From Brevundimonas sp. SH203 (GTDB lineage Bacteria > Pseudomonadota > Alphaproteobacteria > Caulobacterales > Caulobacteraceae), in assembly GCF_002157625.1 (NCBI RefSeq), contig NZ_BDMM01000001.1, forward strand, positions 1 through 64,000: DNA of 64,000 bases, read 5' to 3'. The translations under genes were made by a program, and so were the position numbers. The first letter of the stretch is position 1, and the number at the start of each line of letters is the position of its first letter. The notes beneath the pieces are model-generated. The model did not search any database, had not been told where the DNA came from, and saw nothing but the letters and a program-made list of their open reading frames with translations. Below are positions 9,005 to 18,442 of this stretch, in pieces.

Positions 9005-9690
9005 CGCGGGCTTTCCAGCCGATAGCCGACGCCCCGGATGCCGGTGAGAAGCTGGGCCGCGCCGGCCTCGTCCAGCTTCTTGCGAAGCTTGCTGAGATGA
9101 CTGTCGACGGTGCGTTCCAAGACGTCCTGACCGGACAGGCAGGCGTCGACCAGTTCGCCGCGCGTGAAGACGCGCATGGGCTGGCGCGCCATGAAGGCCA
9201 GGATGCGGAACTCGGTCAGGGTCAGGTTCAGGCGCTGTTCGTCGGTTCCTGTCCTGATCGTCGCCAGATGGCTTTCCAGGTCGATTTCCAGCGGCCCGAC
9301 GCGCAGAACACGACTGTCGCCCGCACCGTGGCTGCGACGCAGGATGACGTGGGCGCGGGCCGCGACCTCGGCGGCGTTGAAGGGCTTGATGACATAATCG
9401 TCGGCCCCGACTCGCAGGGCCTGAAGCTTGTCGATGTCCTGATCCAGGGCCGTGATCATCATGACGGGGGTGTCGCCGCGCCGACGGATTTCGCTCAGCA
9501 CCTCCCATCCCGTGCGTTTGGGCATGCGAACGTCGAGCAGCACCAGGTCGGGCTTGAGCGCCAGATGCAGGTCCAGCGCGGTCTGGCCGTCGCCCGCGCG
9601 CACGGTTCTGAAGCCCTCTCTGATGAGATAGGCGTCGAGCACGGCGGCGATGTCCGGCTCGTCCTCAGCGATCAGTATCAAGGCGCTCAT
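9001..9690 (-). CDS. OmpR-family response regulator (BaeR/AdeR-like)
   Basis: A 229-residue regulator with a receiver domain (acid pocket E9/D10, phosphorylation site D53 in LLDVRMPKRTG, conserved Lys in DDYVIKPFN) and a C-terminal winged helix. I chose the ATG at 9690 because it starts the canonical MSALILIAEDEPD and has GGAGA just upstream. The frame stays open for 34 more codons without a receiver-like sequence. It lies 159 bp from, and divergent to, the efflux operon at 9850, so control of that operon is the obvious inference. I could not pick out an operator in the intergenic region. Confidence 0.93.
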   Translation of the reverse strand: MSALILIAEDEPDIAAVLDAYLIREGFRTVRAGDGQTALDLHLALKPDLVLLDVRMPKRTGWEVLSEIRRRGDTPVMMITALDQDIDKLQALRVGADDYVIKPFNAAEVAARAHVILRRSHGAGDSRVLRVGPLEIDLESHLATIRTGTDEQRLNLTLTEFRILAFMARQPMRVFTRGELVDACLSGQDVLERTVDSHLSKLRKKLDEAGAAQLLTGIRGVGYRLESPR

Positions 9691-9849
9691 TCTGTCTCCG
9701 TGAAGGGCAAGATGGGGCGAGGCAGGCGGGGGCGTCCAGTCCTGGCGCTTCGTATCCACGCAGCCTCCATGAAGTCGCAACGCAAATCCCATGCGGTGGT
9801 GCGATCAGCCGCGCCTCAGCCACCCGGCGGATTCTTCGGAGACGATGAC

Positions 9850-10986
9850 ATGGTGCGCCATTCGCACAGAAACCTGCTGATCGGCGGGACGGTGCTTGTC
9901 CTGCTGGCTGCGTGCGGCGCCCAGCCGGAGCAGGCGGCGCCGACGCCGACGACCGTCGCCGTCGCCACGGTCGAAACCGGGCCGGTGCAGTTCTCGGATA
10001 GTCTGCCGGGGCGTGTGGTGGCCTTCCGAACGGCGGAAATCCGCGCCCAGGTCGGCGGCATCGTGCAGCGCAAGCTGTTCACCGAGGGCGCGGTCGTGCG
10101 GGCGGGGCAACCGCTGTTCCAGATCAATGCCGCGCCGTTCCGCGCCGAGGCGGACACGGCGTCCGCCGCCCTGCAACGCGCCGTGGCCGTGCGCGACCGC
10201 GCGCGTCTTCAGGTCGCCCGACTGGAGCCGCTTCTGGCGGCGGACGCGGTCAGCCGCCAGACCTATGACAACGCCGCCGCCGAGCTGGCGCAGGCCCAGG
10301 CCGATGTCGCCGCCAGTCAGGCGGCGCTGGCGCGTCGTCGTCTGGACGTCGGTTTCGCCACCGTGACAGCGCCGATCTCGGGCCGTATCGGCGCTTCAAC
10401 CATCACCGAAGGCGCATTGGTCGGAACGGCCGACGCAGCGGCCCTGGCCACCATTCATCAGATCGACCGGGTCTATGTGGACGTGCGCCAGCCGGCGTCG
10501 CGGCTGGAGGCCTTGCGCGGAGCGGGGCAGGGGTCCAGCGCCGTCGACATTCTGGACAGCGAGGGCAAGCCGACGGGAATGACCGGGCGGATGCTGTTCT
10601 CGGACCTCAGCGTCGATCCGACGACGGGAGACGTGACGGTTCGGGTTCTGGTCGACAACGCCGCGCAACGGCTGCTGCCGGGCATGTTCGTTCGCGCCCG
10701 CCTGCCGCGCGGGGCCGAACAGGTCCTGCCGCGCATCCCGCAACAGGCGGTGGTGCGGAACGGCGCCGAGGCCAGCGTCATGGTCTTGGGCGCGGACGGC
10801 AAGGCCGTCTCTCGTCCCGTCCAACTGGGAGACGTGATCGAGGGCCGGTACGTCGTGCTGTCCGGCCTGAAGGCGGGCGAGCGCGTGATCGTCGAGGGCC
10901 AGGATCGGGTCCAGCCGAACCAGCCGGTCGTGGCTAAGCCGTGGAAGGCCCCGGCCCCGGCGGCTTCGTCCGCCCCTGCGACCTGA
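9850..10986 (+). CDS. RND efflux periplasmic adaptor (membrane fusion protein)
   Basis: A 378-residue lipoprotein of the AcrA/MexA/AdeA family, linking the inner-membrane pump to the outer-membrane channel. The signal peptide ends in LLAAC, giving lipidated Cys22. Then follow the barrel-sandwich (lipoyl-like) half, a coiled-coil hairpin at about residues 95-165, the second lipoyl half with TAPISGRIGAS, and the membrane-proximal barrels. I chose the ATG at 9850 for its GGAGA site and immediate lipoprotein signal; an upstream in-frame ATG at 9769 has neither. It is first gene of the pump operon, 15 bp before the transporter. Confidence 0.93.
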   Translation: MVRHSHRNLLIGGTVLVLLAACGAQPEQAAPTPTTVAVATVETGPVQFSDSLPGRVVAFRTAEIRAQVGGIVQRKLFTEGAVVRAGQPLFQINAAPFRAEADTASAALQRAVAVRDRARLQVARLEPLLAADAVSRQTYDNAAAELAQAQADVAASQAALARRRLDVGFATVTAPISGRIGASTITEGALVGTADAAALATIHQIDRVYVDVRQPASRLEALRGAGQGSSAVDILDSEGKPTGMTGRMLFSDLSVDPTTGDVTVRVLVDNAAQRLLPGMFVRARLPRGAEQVLPRIPQQAVVRNGAEASVMVLGADGKAVSRPVQLGDVIEGRYVVLSGLKAGERVIVEGQDRVQPNQPVVAKPWKAPAPAASSAPAT

Positions 10987-11001
10987 TCCGGGAGAGACGC
11001 G

Positions 11002-14000
11002 ATGCCCCAGTTCTTCATCCAGCGTCCCATCTTCGCATGGGTCGTGGCCATCTTCATCATTCTGGCGGGGCTGCTGGCCCTGCCGAAACTGCCGATCGCG
11101 CGCTTCCCCGATGTCGCGCCGCCCAGCATCAGCATCTACGCCAACTATCCGGGGGCGACGCCGCAGACGATGATCGACAGCGTCATCGCGCCCATCGAGC
11201 GCGAGATGTCGAGCGTCAAGAACCTGCTCTATTTCGAAAGCTCCAGCGACACTTCGGGCATCGCCAGCATCACGGCGACCTTCCGCCCCGGCACCAACCC
11301 GGAGCTGGCGCAGATCGACGTCCAGAACCGGCTCAAGAGCGTGGAGCCGCGCCTGCCGCAGGTGGTGCGCCAGAGCGGCGTCACCGTCGAGGCCGCCGAT
11401 TCGGGCTTCCTGATGATGATCGCCCTGATCTCGGAAGGCGGTAAATTCAACGCGGAACAGCTCGGCGACTATATGAGCCGCAATGTGGTCGAGGAGCTGA
11501 AGCGCGTGCCGGGCGTCGGCCGGGTTCAGAACTTCGGGTCGGAATACGCCATGCGCGTCTGGGTCGATCCCCAGAAGCTGGCGGCCTACAATATCGGCAT
11601 CAGCGATGTGACCAACGCCATCGCCGCGCAGAACATGCCCATCGCGCCGGGCCGGACCGGCGCCGATCCGACCGTCGCGGGCCAGACCGTGACCATTCCC
11701 CTGACCGCCACGGGCCAGCTGACGACGCCCGATCAGTTTCGTGCGATCACCCTGCGCGCCGGAACCGACGGCTCGCGCCTGACGCTGGGCGATGTCGCGC
11801 GCGTCGAGCTTGGGCCGCAGACCTACGCCTTTTCGACCTATCAGGACGGCAAGCCGGCCAGCGGCATCGCCATCCAGATGTCGCCCGGCGCCAATGCGGT
11901 GAAGACCGCCGCCGGCGTCCGCGCCCGCATGGACGAACTGGCGACGGCCTTGCCTTCCGGCATGACCTATGTCGTGCCCTATGACACCGCGCCCTTCGTG
12001 AAAGTGTCCATCGAGAAGGTGGTTCACACCCTGATCGAGGCCATGATCCTGGTCTTCCTGGTGATGTTCCTGTTCCTGCAGAACGTCCGCTACACGATCA
12101 TTCCCGCGATCGTGGCGCCTATCGCCCTGCTGGGCACGCTGGCCTTCATGCTGGTGACGGGATTCTCGATCAATGTGCTGACCATGTTCGGCATGGTGCT
12201 GGCCATCGGCATCATCGTCGACGACGCCATCGTCGTGGTCGAGAACGTCGAACGGATCATGGCGTCCGAGGGCCTTTCGCCCAAGGAAGCCACCAAGAAG
12301 GCGATGACCGAGATCACCAGCCCGGTGATCGGCATCACCCTGGTTCTGTGCGCGGTCTTCCTGCCCATGGCCATGGCGTCGGGGTCGGTGGGGGCCATCT
12401 ATCGCCAGTTCACCGTCTCGATGGCCGTGTCCATCCTGTTCTCGGCCTTCCTGGCCCTGTCCTTGACGCCTGCGCTATGCGCCACAATCCTGAAGCCGAT
12501 CGCCCCCGGTCATCACGACAAGAAGGGCTTCTTCGGCTGGTTCAATCGCCAGTTCGAGCGGTTCACCCAGGGCTATTCGGCGTCCGTCACCCGTCTGCTG
12601 AAACGCACCGGGCGGGCGATGGCGGTCTTCGTCGTGCTGGTCGGGGTGATGGCCTTCGCCTTCACCAAAATCCCCTCGGCCTTTCTGCCGGACGAGGATC
12701 AGGGCAGCCTGATCACCTCGATCACCCTGCCGGCCGATGCGACCGGCGCCCGGACGCTGGATGTGGTCAAGCAGTTCGAGGCGCACTTGCGCGAACGCCC
12801 GGGCGTCAGCGACAGCTTCTCCATCATGGGCTTCGGATTCGGCGGGTCGGGGTCGAACGCGGCCATGATCTTCACCAATCTGGTCGACTGGAAGAAGCGC
12901 GACGGCGCGACGGCGCAGGGCGAAGTCGCGGCCGCGACCGAGGCCATGAGCGGCGTCACCGACGGCTCGGTCATGACGCTGAACCCGCCCGCGATCGACT
13001 CGCTGGGAACCTCGTCCGGCTTCGCCATGCGTCTGCAGGCCCTTGCGGGGCAAAGCGCCGAGCAACTGCTGGAGGCGCAGAACAAGCTGCTGGCGCTGGC
13101 CGCCGCCAATCCCAAATTGGCCGGGGTCTATCCCGAAGGCTTGCCGCCCGGCGCCAGCGTCGAGCTGAAGATCGACCGTCAGAAGGCGGAGGCGCTGGGC
13201 GTGTCGTTCGAGGCGATCAGCAACACCATCTCGGCCGCCCTGGGGTCGTCCTACGTCAACGACTTCCCGAATAACGGACGGCTGCAACAGGTCATCGTCC
13301 AGGCGGATGCGCCCGCGCGGATGCAGGTCTCGGACGTTCTGGGCCTCTATGTCCGCAACGCCGCAGGCCGCATGGTGTCGCTGTCAGAGGTCGTGACCCC
13401 GGTCTGGACCTCCAGCCCGCAGCAGGTGGTTCGCTACAACGGCTATCCGGCGGTCCGCATCAGCGGCGGCGCGGCGGCGGGCGTGTCCAGCGGCCAAGCG
13501 ATGACCGAGATGGAGAGTTTGGTCAAACAACTGCCCGCAGGCTACGCCGTCGCCTGGACCGGCCAGTCGCTTCAGGAAAAGGAAAGCGGAAGCCAGGCGC
13601 CGATGCTGCTGGGCCTGTCGATGCTGGTCGTCTTCCTGGTGCTGGCGGCGCTGTACGAAAGCTGGTCCATTCCGTTGTCGGTGATGATGGTGGTGCCGCT
13701 GGGCCTGATCGGGGCGGTGCTGGCCGTGCTGCTGCGCGATCTGCCCAACGACGTCTTCTTCAAGGTGGGGCTGATCACCCTGATCGGCCTGTCCGCCAAG
13801 AACGCCATCCTGATCGTGGAGTTCGCCCGGACGCTTCAGGCGCAGGGGATGGCTTTGGTCCCGGCGACCATCGAGGCGGCGCGTCTGCGCCTGCGCCCGA
13901 TCATCATGACGTCCCTGGCCTTCACCCTTGGCGTCGTGCCGCTGATGATCGCCAGCGGGGCCAGCGCCGCCACCCAGCACGCCATCGGCACCGGCGTGTT

Positions 14001-14142
14001 CGGCGGGATGGTCACGGCGACGGTGCTGGCGATCTTCTTCGTGCCGGTCTTCTTCGTCTTCACCCTGACCGCGATCAGCCAGATCGCCCAGCGCATGGGA
14101 CGGCTGAAGCCGCGGTCGTTCAAGAATGCCAAGGAGGGCTGA
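11002..14142 (+). CDS. RND multidrug efflux transporter (HAE1 family, AcrB-like)
   Basis: A 1046-residue proton-driven drug transporter, full length for the AcrB/MexB/AdeB family. The N-terminus FIQRPIFAWVVAIFIILAG is typical. The proton-relay residues are present: D407 and D408 in IIVDDAIVVVENV, at AcrB numbering, and K933 in GLSAKNAILIVEF. Twelve membrane helices and two large periplasmic porter/docking loops are evident. GGGAG precedes the ATG. It lies between its adaptor and outer-membrane factor genes, so all three parts of one pump are encoded together. Substrate range cannot be inferred reliably. Confidence 0.96.
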   Translation: MPQFFIQRPIFAWVVAIFIILAGLLALPKLPIARFPDVAPPSISIYANYPGATPQTMIDSVIAPIEREMSSVKNLLYFESSSDTSGIASITATFRPGTNPELAQIDVQNRLKSVEPRLPQVVRQSGVTVEAADSGFLMMIALISEGGKFNAEQLGDYMSRNVVEELKRVPGVGRVQNFGSEYAMRVWVDPQKLAAYNIGISDVTNAIAAQNMPIAPGRTGADPTVAGQTVTIPLTATGQLTTPDQFRAITLRAGTDGSRLTLGDVARVELGPQTYAFSTYQDGKPASGIAIQMSPGANAVKTAAGVRARMDELATALPSGMTYVVPYDTAPFVKVSIEKVVHTLIEAMILVFLVMFLFLQNVRYTIIPAIVAPIALLGTLAFMLVTGFSINVLTMFGMVLAIGIIVDDAIVVVENVERIMASEGLSPKEATKKAMTEITSPVIGITLVLCAVFLPMAMASGSVGAIYRQFTVSMAVSILFSAFLALSLTPALCATILKPIAPGHHDKKGFFGWFNRQFERFTQGYSASVTRLLKRTGRAMAVFVVLVGVMAFAFTKIPSAFLPDEDQGSLITSITLPADATGARTLDVVKQFEAHLRERPGVSDSFSIMGFGFGGSGSNAAMIFTNLVDWKKRDGATAQGEVAAATEAMSGVTDGSVMTLNPPAIDSLGTSSGFAMRLQALAGQSAEQLLEAQNKLLALAAANPKLAGVYPEGLPPGASVELKIDRQKAEALGVSFEAISNTISAALGSSYVNDFPNNGRLQQVIVQADAPARMQVSDVLGLYVRNAAGRMVSLSEVVTPVWTSSPQQVVRYNGYPAVRISGGAAAGVSSGQAMTEMESLVKQLPAGYAVAWTGQSLQEKESGSQAPMLLGLSMLVVFLVLAALYESWSIPLSVMMVVPLGLIGAVLAVLLRDLPNDVFFKVGLITLIGLSAKNAILIVEFARTLQAQGMALVPATIEAARLRLRPIIMTSLAFTLGVVPLMIASGASAATQHAIGTGVFGGMVTATVLAIFFVPVFFVFTLTAISQIAQRMGRLKPRSFKNAKEG

Positions 14143-14146
14143 GGAT

Positions 14147-15571
14147 ATGAAAGCGCCAACGACCCTGGCCGTGATCGCGACGGTCCTGTCCGCCGCCGCG
14201 TGCCAGACGACGCCGAAAACGCCTGCGAATGATGTGGTGGCGGCCCGCTATCCGCTGGCTTCGCCCGCTGACGCAACCAATGCGGCGGATGCGGCCTGGC
14301 AGGACGTGCTGCGGGACGGGCGGCTTCAGCGTCTGGTCTCGCTGGCCCTGGTCGACAGTCGCGATCTGCGTCTCGCCGTGCTGGACGCCGAGGAGGCCCG
14401 CGCCCAGTTGCGGGTGCGGCGCGCCGATCAGCTTCCGCAGGTGGACTCCAATGCGGACATGACGCGCGGACGGGCCAGCGCCAACAGCGCGCAGGGCGCC
14501 GGGGCGACGACCCAGTCGCAGTATTCGGCCGGACTGGCGCTGACCGCGTTCGAACTCGATCTGTTCGGCCGCCTGCGCGCCCAGTCGCGCAGCGCCTTCG
14601 AAACCTGGCTGGCCGCCGAGGAAGGCCGCGACGCCGCCCGCATCGTGGTGATCTCCACGGTCGCCGAGGCCTATCTGGCCGAACGCGCGGCGGACGAGCG
14701 GCTGCGCCTGACCGAGGCCACGCTACAGGACTGGCAGGCGTCGCTGCGTCTGGCCGAGCAGTTGCGCGCGGCGGGCCAGAGCAGCGGTCTGGAGGTGGCG
14801 CAGGCCGAGGGCCAGGTCAGGACGGCCGAGGCGGACCGCGAGGCCGCGATCCGGGCGCGACAGGTGGCCGAGAACGCCCTGGTCCTGGCCGTCGGCGCGC
14901 CCCTGCCGACCGATCTGCCCGCGCCGATGCTGCTGGAAGACCGTCCGGTGCTGACCGAGCTTCCGGCCGGGGTTCCCGCCGAACTGCTGGAACGCCGTCC
15001 CGACATTCGCCAGGCGGAACATCAGTTGGCGGCGGCCAACGCCGATGTCACGGCGGCGCGCGCGGCCTTCTTCCCGCGCATCTCGCTCACCGGCCTGCTG
15101 GGCTTCACCAGCGGCGATCTGGGAGACCTGTTCAAGGGGGCCAGCGACACCTGGTCGTTCACGCCCCGGATCACCCTGCCCATCTTCCAGGGCGGCCGCC
15201 TGAAGGGCGAGTTCGACATTGCGGAGATCCGCAGCGACAAGGCCGTCGCCGCCTATGAAAAGACGGTGCAGACGGCCTTCCGCGAGGTGGCGGACGGACT
15301 GGCGGCGCGCGCCACCTTTGCGCGCCAGATCGACGCCCAGGACGGCGCCGTGACGGCCGCCAAGCGGCGTTCCGACCTGTCGGACCTGCGGTTCCGCGCC
15401 GGAGTCGACAGTCGGCTGGAGTTGCTGGACGCCCAGCGCCAGCTCTATGCGGCCCGACTGGCCCTGGTCGATCTGCGCGCGGCCCAGGCCAGCGCCAGCG
15501 TCCAGCTCTATCGCGCGCTCGGCGGCGGCGTCGCCGGACAGGCCGCTCCCCGCCAGGCGGCCGCGATGTGA
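14147..15571 (+). CDS. RND efflux outer-membrane channel (NodT/OprM family)
   Basis: A 474-residue TolC-like outer-membrane factor. Two repeated OEP halves are visible, the second marked by ELLERRPDIRQAEHQLAAANA and FFPRISLTGLLGF, classic for the NodT/OprM group. The signal sequence ends in SAAAC (Cys19), a weak lipobox that may lipidate. I chose the ATG at 14147, just after the transporter stop and following GGAGGGCTGAGGAT. An upstream ATG at 14126 lies inside the transporter gene and would add seven residues before the signal peptide. It completes the tripartite pump. Confidence 0.93.
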   Translation: MKAPTTLAVIATVLSAAACQTTPKTPANDVVAARYPLASPADATNAADAAWQDVLRDGRLQRLVSLALVDSRDLRLAVLDAEEARAQLRVRRADQLPQVDSNADMTRGRASANSAQGAGATTQSQYSAGLALTAFELDLFGRLRAQSRSAFETWLAAEEGRDAARIVVISTVAEAYLAERAADERLRLTEATLQDWQASLRLAEQLRAAGQSSGLEVAQAEGQVRTAEADREAAIRARQVAENALVLAVGAPLPTDLPAPMLLEDRPVLTELPAGVPAELLERRPDIRQAEHQLAAANADVTAARAAFFPRISLTGLLGFTSGDLGDLFKGASDTWSFTPRITLPIFQGGRLKGEFDIAEIRSDKAVAAYEKTVQTAFREVADGLAARATFARQIDAQDGAVTAAKRRSDLSDLRFRAGVDSRLELLDAQRQLYAARLALVDLRAAQASASVQLYRALGGGVAGQAAPRQAAAM

Positions 15572-15590
15572 TGGAAAAGGACTGTTCGAC

Positions 15591-15929
15591 ATGATGGGCG
15601 TGTTTCGCATTGTGGCGCTGATCGAAGGCGTGACGACGATCCTGCTGTTCTTCGTCGCCATGCCTCTGAAATATCTGGCGGGCTATCCCGCCCTGATTCC
15701 GACCACGGGCATGGCGCATGGCGTGGCCTTCATCGCCTATCTGCTGGCGATGGCGCCGGCCCTGATCGTCAGCCGCGCGAGCGTCGTGGGATGGCTGCGA
15801 ACCACCCTGGCGGCCTTCGTTCCCCTCGGCACCTTCGTCAATGACGGCTATCTGAGGCGACTGGGCGGACAGGGCGGGGCGGCGCCTTTGACGAGACGCT
15901 CCCGGCGACGCCGCCGATCTGGCGGCTGA
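15591..15929 (+). CDS. DUF3817 family small membrane protein
   Basis: A 112-residue protein with three predicted membrane segments. It begins MMGVFRIVALIEGVTTILLF, and the GHGVAF-like middle and PLGTFVND segment fit DUF3817. The family has no established function. An AAGG about ten bases upstream supports the ATG at 15591; the frame is open further upstream inside the efflux channel gene but without family similarity. It lies 19 bp after the channel gene, so it may be the last gene of the efflux operon. The C-terminus is unusually basic (RRSRRRRRSGG). Confidence 0.8.
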   Translation: MMGVFRIVALIEGVTTILLFFVAMPLKYLAGYPALIPTTGMAHGVAFIAYLLAMAPALIVSRASVVGWLRTTLAAFVPLGTFVNDGYLRRLGGQGGAAPLTRRSRRRRRSGG

Positions 15930-15992
15930 CGACAATCGTCAGACGACGTGTCCGTTTGACCGGCTCATCCTGCCCGCCATCGGGAGGACGAG

Positions 15993-17225
15993 ATGATGAC
16001 GATGCGATTGGGACTGGCGTGCGGACTGGCGTTGGCGCTCGGCGTCGGGGCGGCGGTGGCCGATCCGCAGAGCGATGAGGCGAACCGTCAACGGCAGATG
16101 GCCACGATGCGCCAGGAGGCGGCGCGGGCCGATCAGGCCAGCGCTGATCGCAGTCTGGCCCAGCAACAGAACACCGCCACCGCCGCCCGCCAGGGGCCAA
16201 ACTCCGGGATGGCGGCAGGGAGCGGATCATCGACGGCGGCGCCGAACTGGGCCGGCGGGGCGAGCGGCCCCGGCGGCGGCCCGCAGAGCGTGGTCGACAG
16301 CTACACCTTCACCTTCAGGGTCGAGGAAACGACGGCGCAGATGCTGGCGCGCCTGAACGCCGCCGCGCAGAACGGCGACGGGGGCGCCGCCTATAATCTG
16401 GCGCGGATCTATTACACCGGCTTCGAGGGGGCGCCGCGCGACGATGCGGCGGCGCGTCGCTTCTTCGGTCAGGCCGCGCGACTGGGGCACGCCAGAAGCC
16501 AGGCCAACTACGGATTCTTTCTGAAGGAGGGCATCGGCGGGGCCGCGGACGCCGCCGAGGGGCAGCGGTGGTTGAAGAGGGCCGCGGACGCGGGCGACAG
16601 CTTCGGTCAGGCGCAATACGCCTTCGGCCTGTGGTCCGATCAGCCCGAGGTCGCCGTGCCGCTTCTGATCGCGGCCGCCGATGCGGGCGAGATGACCGCC
16701 CAGGCGTTTCTCGGGACGCTCTATGTCATGGGCCATACCGTGCCCCAGGACGACGCGCGGGCGGTGCGATACCTGAAGGCCGCCGCCGAGCAGGGCGAGC
16801 CGGGATCACAGGGACTGCTGGCCGGGCTCTATCTCTCGGGGCGCGGCGGCGGGACGGAGGCCGAAGGCTATCGCCTGCTGAAACAGGGCGCCGAGGGCGG
16901 CGATGCGGACTCCATGCGGAACTACGGCCTGTTGCTGGTTCAGGGGCGCGGCTATCCCAAGGACGAGGCGGCCGGGGCGGCCATCGTGAGAAAAGGCGCC
17001 GTCAGGGGCGACGCGAAGGCGCAGAAGCTGCTTGGCGACCTCTATAACGAAGGGCTGGGCGTGCCCGAGCGAGAGGAAGACGCGATCTATTGGTGGAACC
17101 GCGCCGCCGAGGCCGGCGACGCCGAGGCGGTCGCAGCCATGGCCGACGTTCGCGCCGGGGGCTTTGCGATCGGGCGTCCGCCGGTCGACGGCGTCGGCGA
17201 AACCGCATCGGGGCGAGGCAAGTGA
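15993..17225 (+). CDS. Exported Sel1-repeat protein
   Basis: A 410-residue protein with an N-terminal signal peptide (cleavage near AAVADP), a Gln/Ala-rich linker to about residue 100, then at least six Sel1-type TPR-like repeats of about 36 residues (for example AAAYNLARIYYTGFEGAPRD and AAGAAIVRKGAVRGDAKAQK). Such repeats form right-handed superhelical scaffolds for protein contacts. GGGAGGA gives a strong ribosome binding site. The stop overlaps a possible GTG start of the next gene, suggesting a small operon with the two genes that follow. The partner is unknown. Confidence 0.85.
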   Translation: MMTMRLGLACGLALALGVGAAVADPQSDEANRQRQMATMRQEAARADQASADRSLAQQQNTATAARQGPNSGMAAGSGSSTAAPNWAGGASGPGGGPQSVVDSYTFTFRVEETTAQMLARLNAAAQNGDGGAAYNLARIYYTGFEGAPRDDAAARRFFGQAARLGHARSQANYGFFLKEGIGGAADAAEGQRWLKRAADAGDSFGQAQYAFGLWSDQPEVAVPLLIAAADAGEMTAQAFLGTLYVMGHTVPQDDARAVRYLKAAAEQGEPGSQGLLAGLYLSGRGGGTEAEGYRLLKQGAEGGDADSMRNYGLLLVQGRGYPKDEAAGAAIVRKGAVRGDAKAQKLLGDLYNEGLGVPEREEDAIYWWNRAAEAGDAEAVAAMADVRAGGFAIGRPPVDGVGETASGRGK

Positions 17226-17245
17226 GCGTCCACATCGGGGGACGG

Positions 17246-18442
17246 ATGTCGCGGCGGGGCGGGGTCGGCCTGGGACTGTCGCTTCTTCTCGGGGCCTGGA
17301 CGGAACTGCCCAAGGACGTGGCCCAGGCGGTTCAGCGGTCGCTGGCGGAGATGCAGGAACCGAACGATCCCGCCGCCGTGGCGCGGCTGGCGTCCAGAAC
17401 ATCCGTCAGCCCTTCGGGAGACGACTGGGTCATCGACTACGAAAAGACCGGCGATACGGGATGGTGCGGATCGGGCGGATGCACCAGGGAGCTTTGGGTC
17501 GCGCGGGAAGGGTGGCACATCCTGGCCTTCAGCGAACAGGTTCAGGACTGGCGCCTGACACCCGGTTCTCCCGCCGTCCTGGACATCGACATTCACGGCG
17601 CCAACTGCGACGCGACGGCCTCCGATCCGTGCCTGCGCCGCTTCGCCTGGAATGAGGCGACGGGGCGGTTGGAGGAGGCGTTCAACCGGGAGGGCGAGGG
17701 CTATCTGATCGGGCCTTTGTTCCAGCCGGTCGAGCCCGAACCCTATCCGGCAGCGGTTCAGGCCGAGATCGACCGGCGAGAGGCGCTGTGCCATGCCGCC
17801 GGAGGTCAGGTCGATGGGGCAGACTATCCGGCGGTCACAAGCCCCGATCTGAACGGCGACGGCCGACGAGACTGGATCGTCGGCTCCCGATATATCGGAT
17901 GCCATTCGCCGGTGGACGAGGCGCTCGCCATGCCTGTGCTGGGCGTCACCGTGATCGTCAGCGTCGATGACGGCTGGACGACGGCCCTGACGGAGCAGAA
18001 CCCGAACTATGTCGTCGAACTGGGGCTGAACGCGCCTGCTCAATTCGGCCTACGGGACGAGGCCTTGTGTCAGAACGCGCCGGCTTGTCCGACACGCTAT
18101 TTCGCCTGGGATGCGACCAGCAGGACGCTTCAGGATCGTCACGAGACGCGGTGGTCGCCGCGACGCATCGTCAATGCGGAAACCTGGCTGGACTGTCTTG
18201 CGGCCGGTCGAGCCGTCGCTCGGGAATATGCGGGGAAACGGGGCGGCGCCGACCTCGACAGGTCTCGCGCGGTTCAAGGCGGGCTGCTGCAGGACTACGC
18301 CGCAAAATACGACGCGGTTAAGCCCAGACTGTCTTCGGCCGATGAAACGGATCGAAAGTTGGCGTTCGCCCGCCGCTACGACGAGCCGCAAGAACTGGAG
18401 GCCGCGAGATGGCGAAACGACCTGTGCGTCACCCTGTTGTGA
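17246..18442 (+). CDS. Exported protein of unknown function
   Basis: I do not recognise this 398-residue protein. It has a short signal-like N-terminus (RRGGVGLGLSLLLGAW). It contains several Cys pairs (WCGSGGC, CDATASDPC, CQNAPACP) suggesting disulfides, and a DLNGDGRRDWIVGS stretch like the Asp-rich calcium loops of FG-GAP repeats. The ATG at 17246 follows GGGGGACGG; a GTG at 17222 that overlaps the previous stop (GTGA) is an equally possible start. Tight linkage with the Sel1-repeat gene suggests shared function in the periplasm or at the surface. Confidence 0.7.
   Translation: MSRRGGVGLGLSLLLGAWTELPKDVAQAVQRSLAEMQEPNDPAAVARLASRTSVSPSGDDWVIDYEKTGDTGWCGSGGCTRELWVAREGWHILAFSEQVQDWRLTPGSPAVLDIDIHGANCDATASDPCLRRFAWNEATGRLEEAFNREGEGYLIGPLFQPVEPEPYPAAVQAEIDRREALCHAAGGQVDGADYPAVTSPDLNGDGRRDWIVGSRYIGCHSPVDEALAMPVLGVTVIVSVDDGWTTALTEQNPNYVVELGLNAPAQFGLRDEALCQNAPACPTRYFAWDATSRTLQDRHETRWSPRRIVNAETWLDCLAAGRAVAREYAGKRGGADLDRSRAVQGGLLQDYAAKYDAVKPRLSSADETDRKLAFARRYDEPQELEAARWRNDLCVTLL

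Noticed and set aside
9691..9849. Operator for the efflux response regulator
   Set aside because: The 159-bp divergent region surely holds promoters, but I could not find a convincing direct or inverted repeat to mark.
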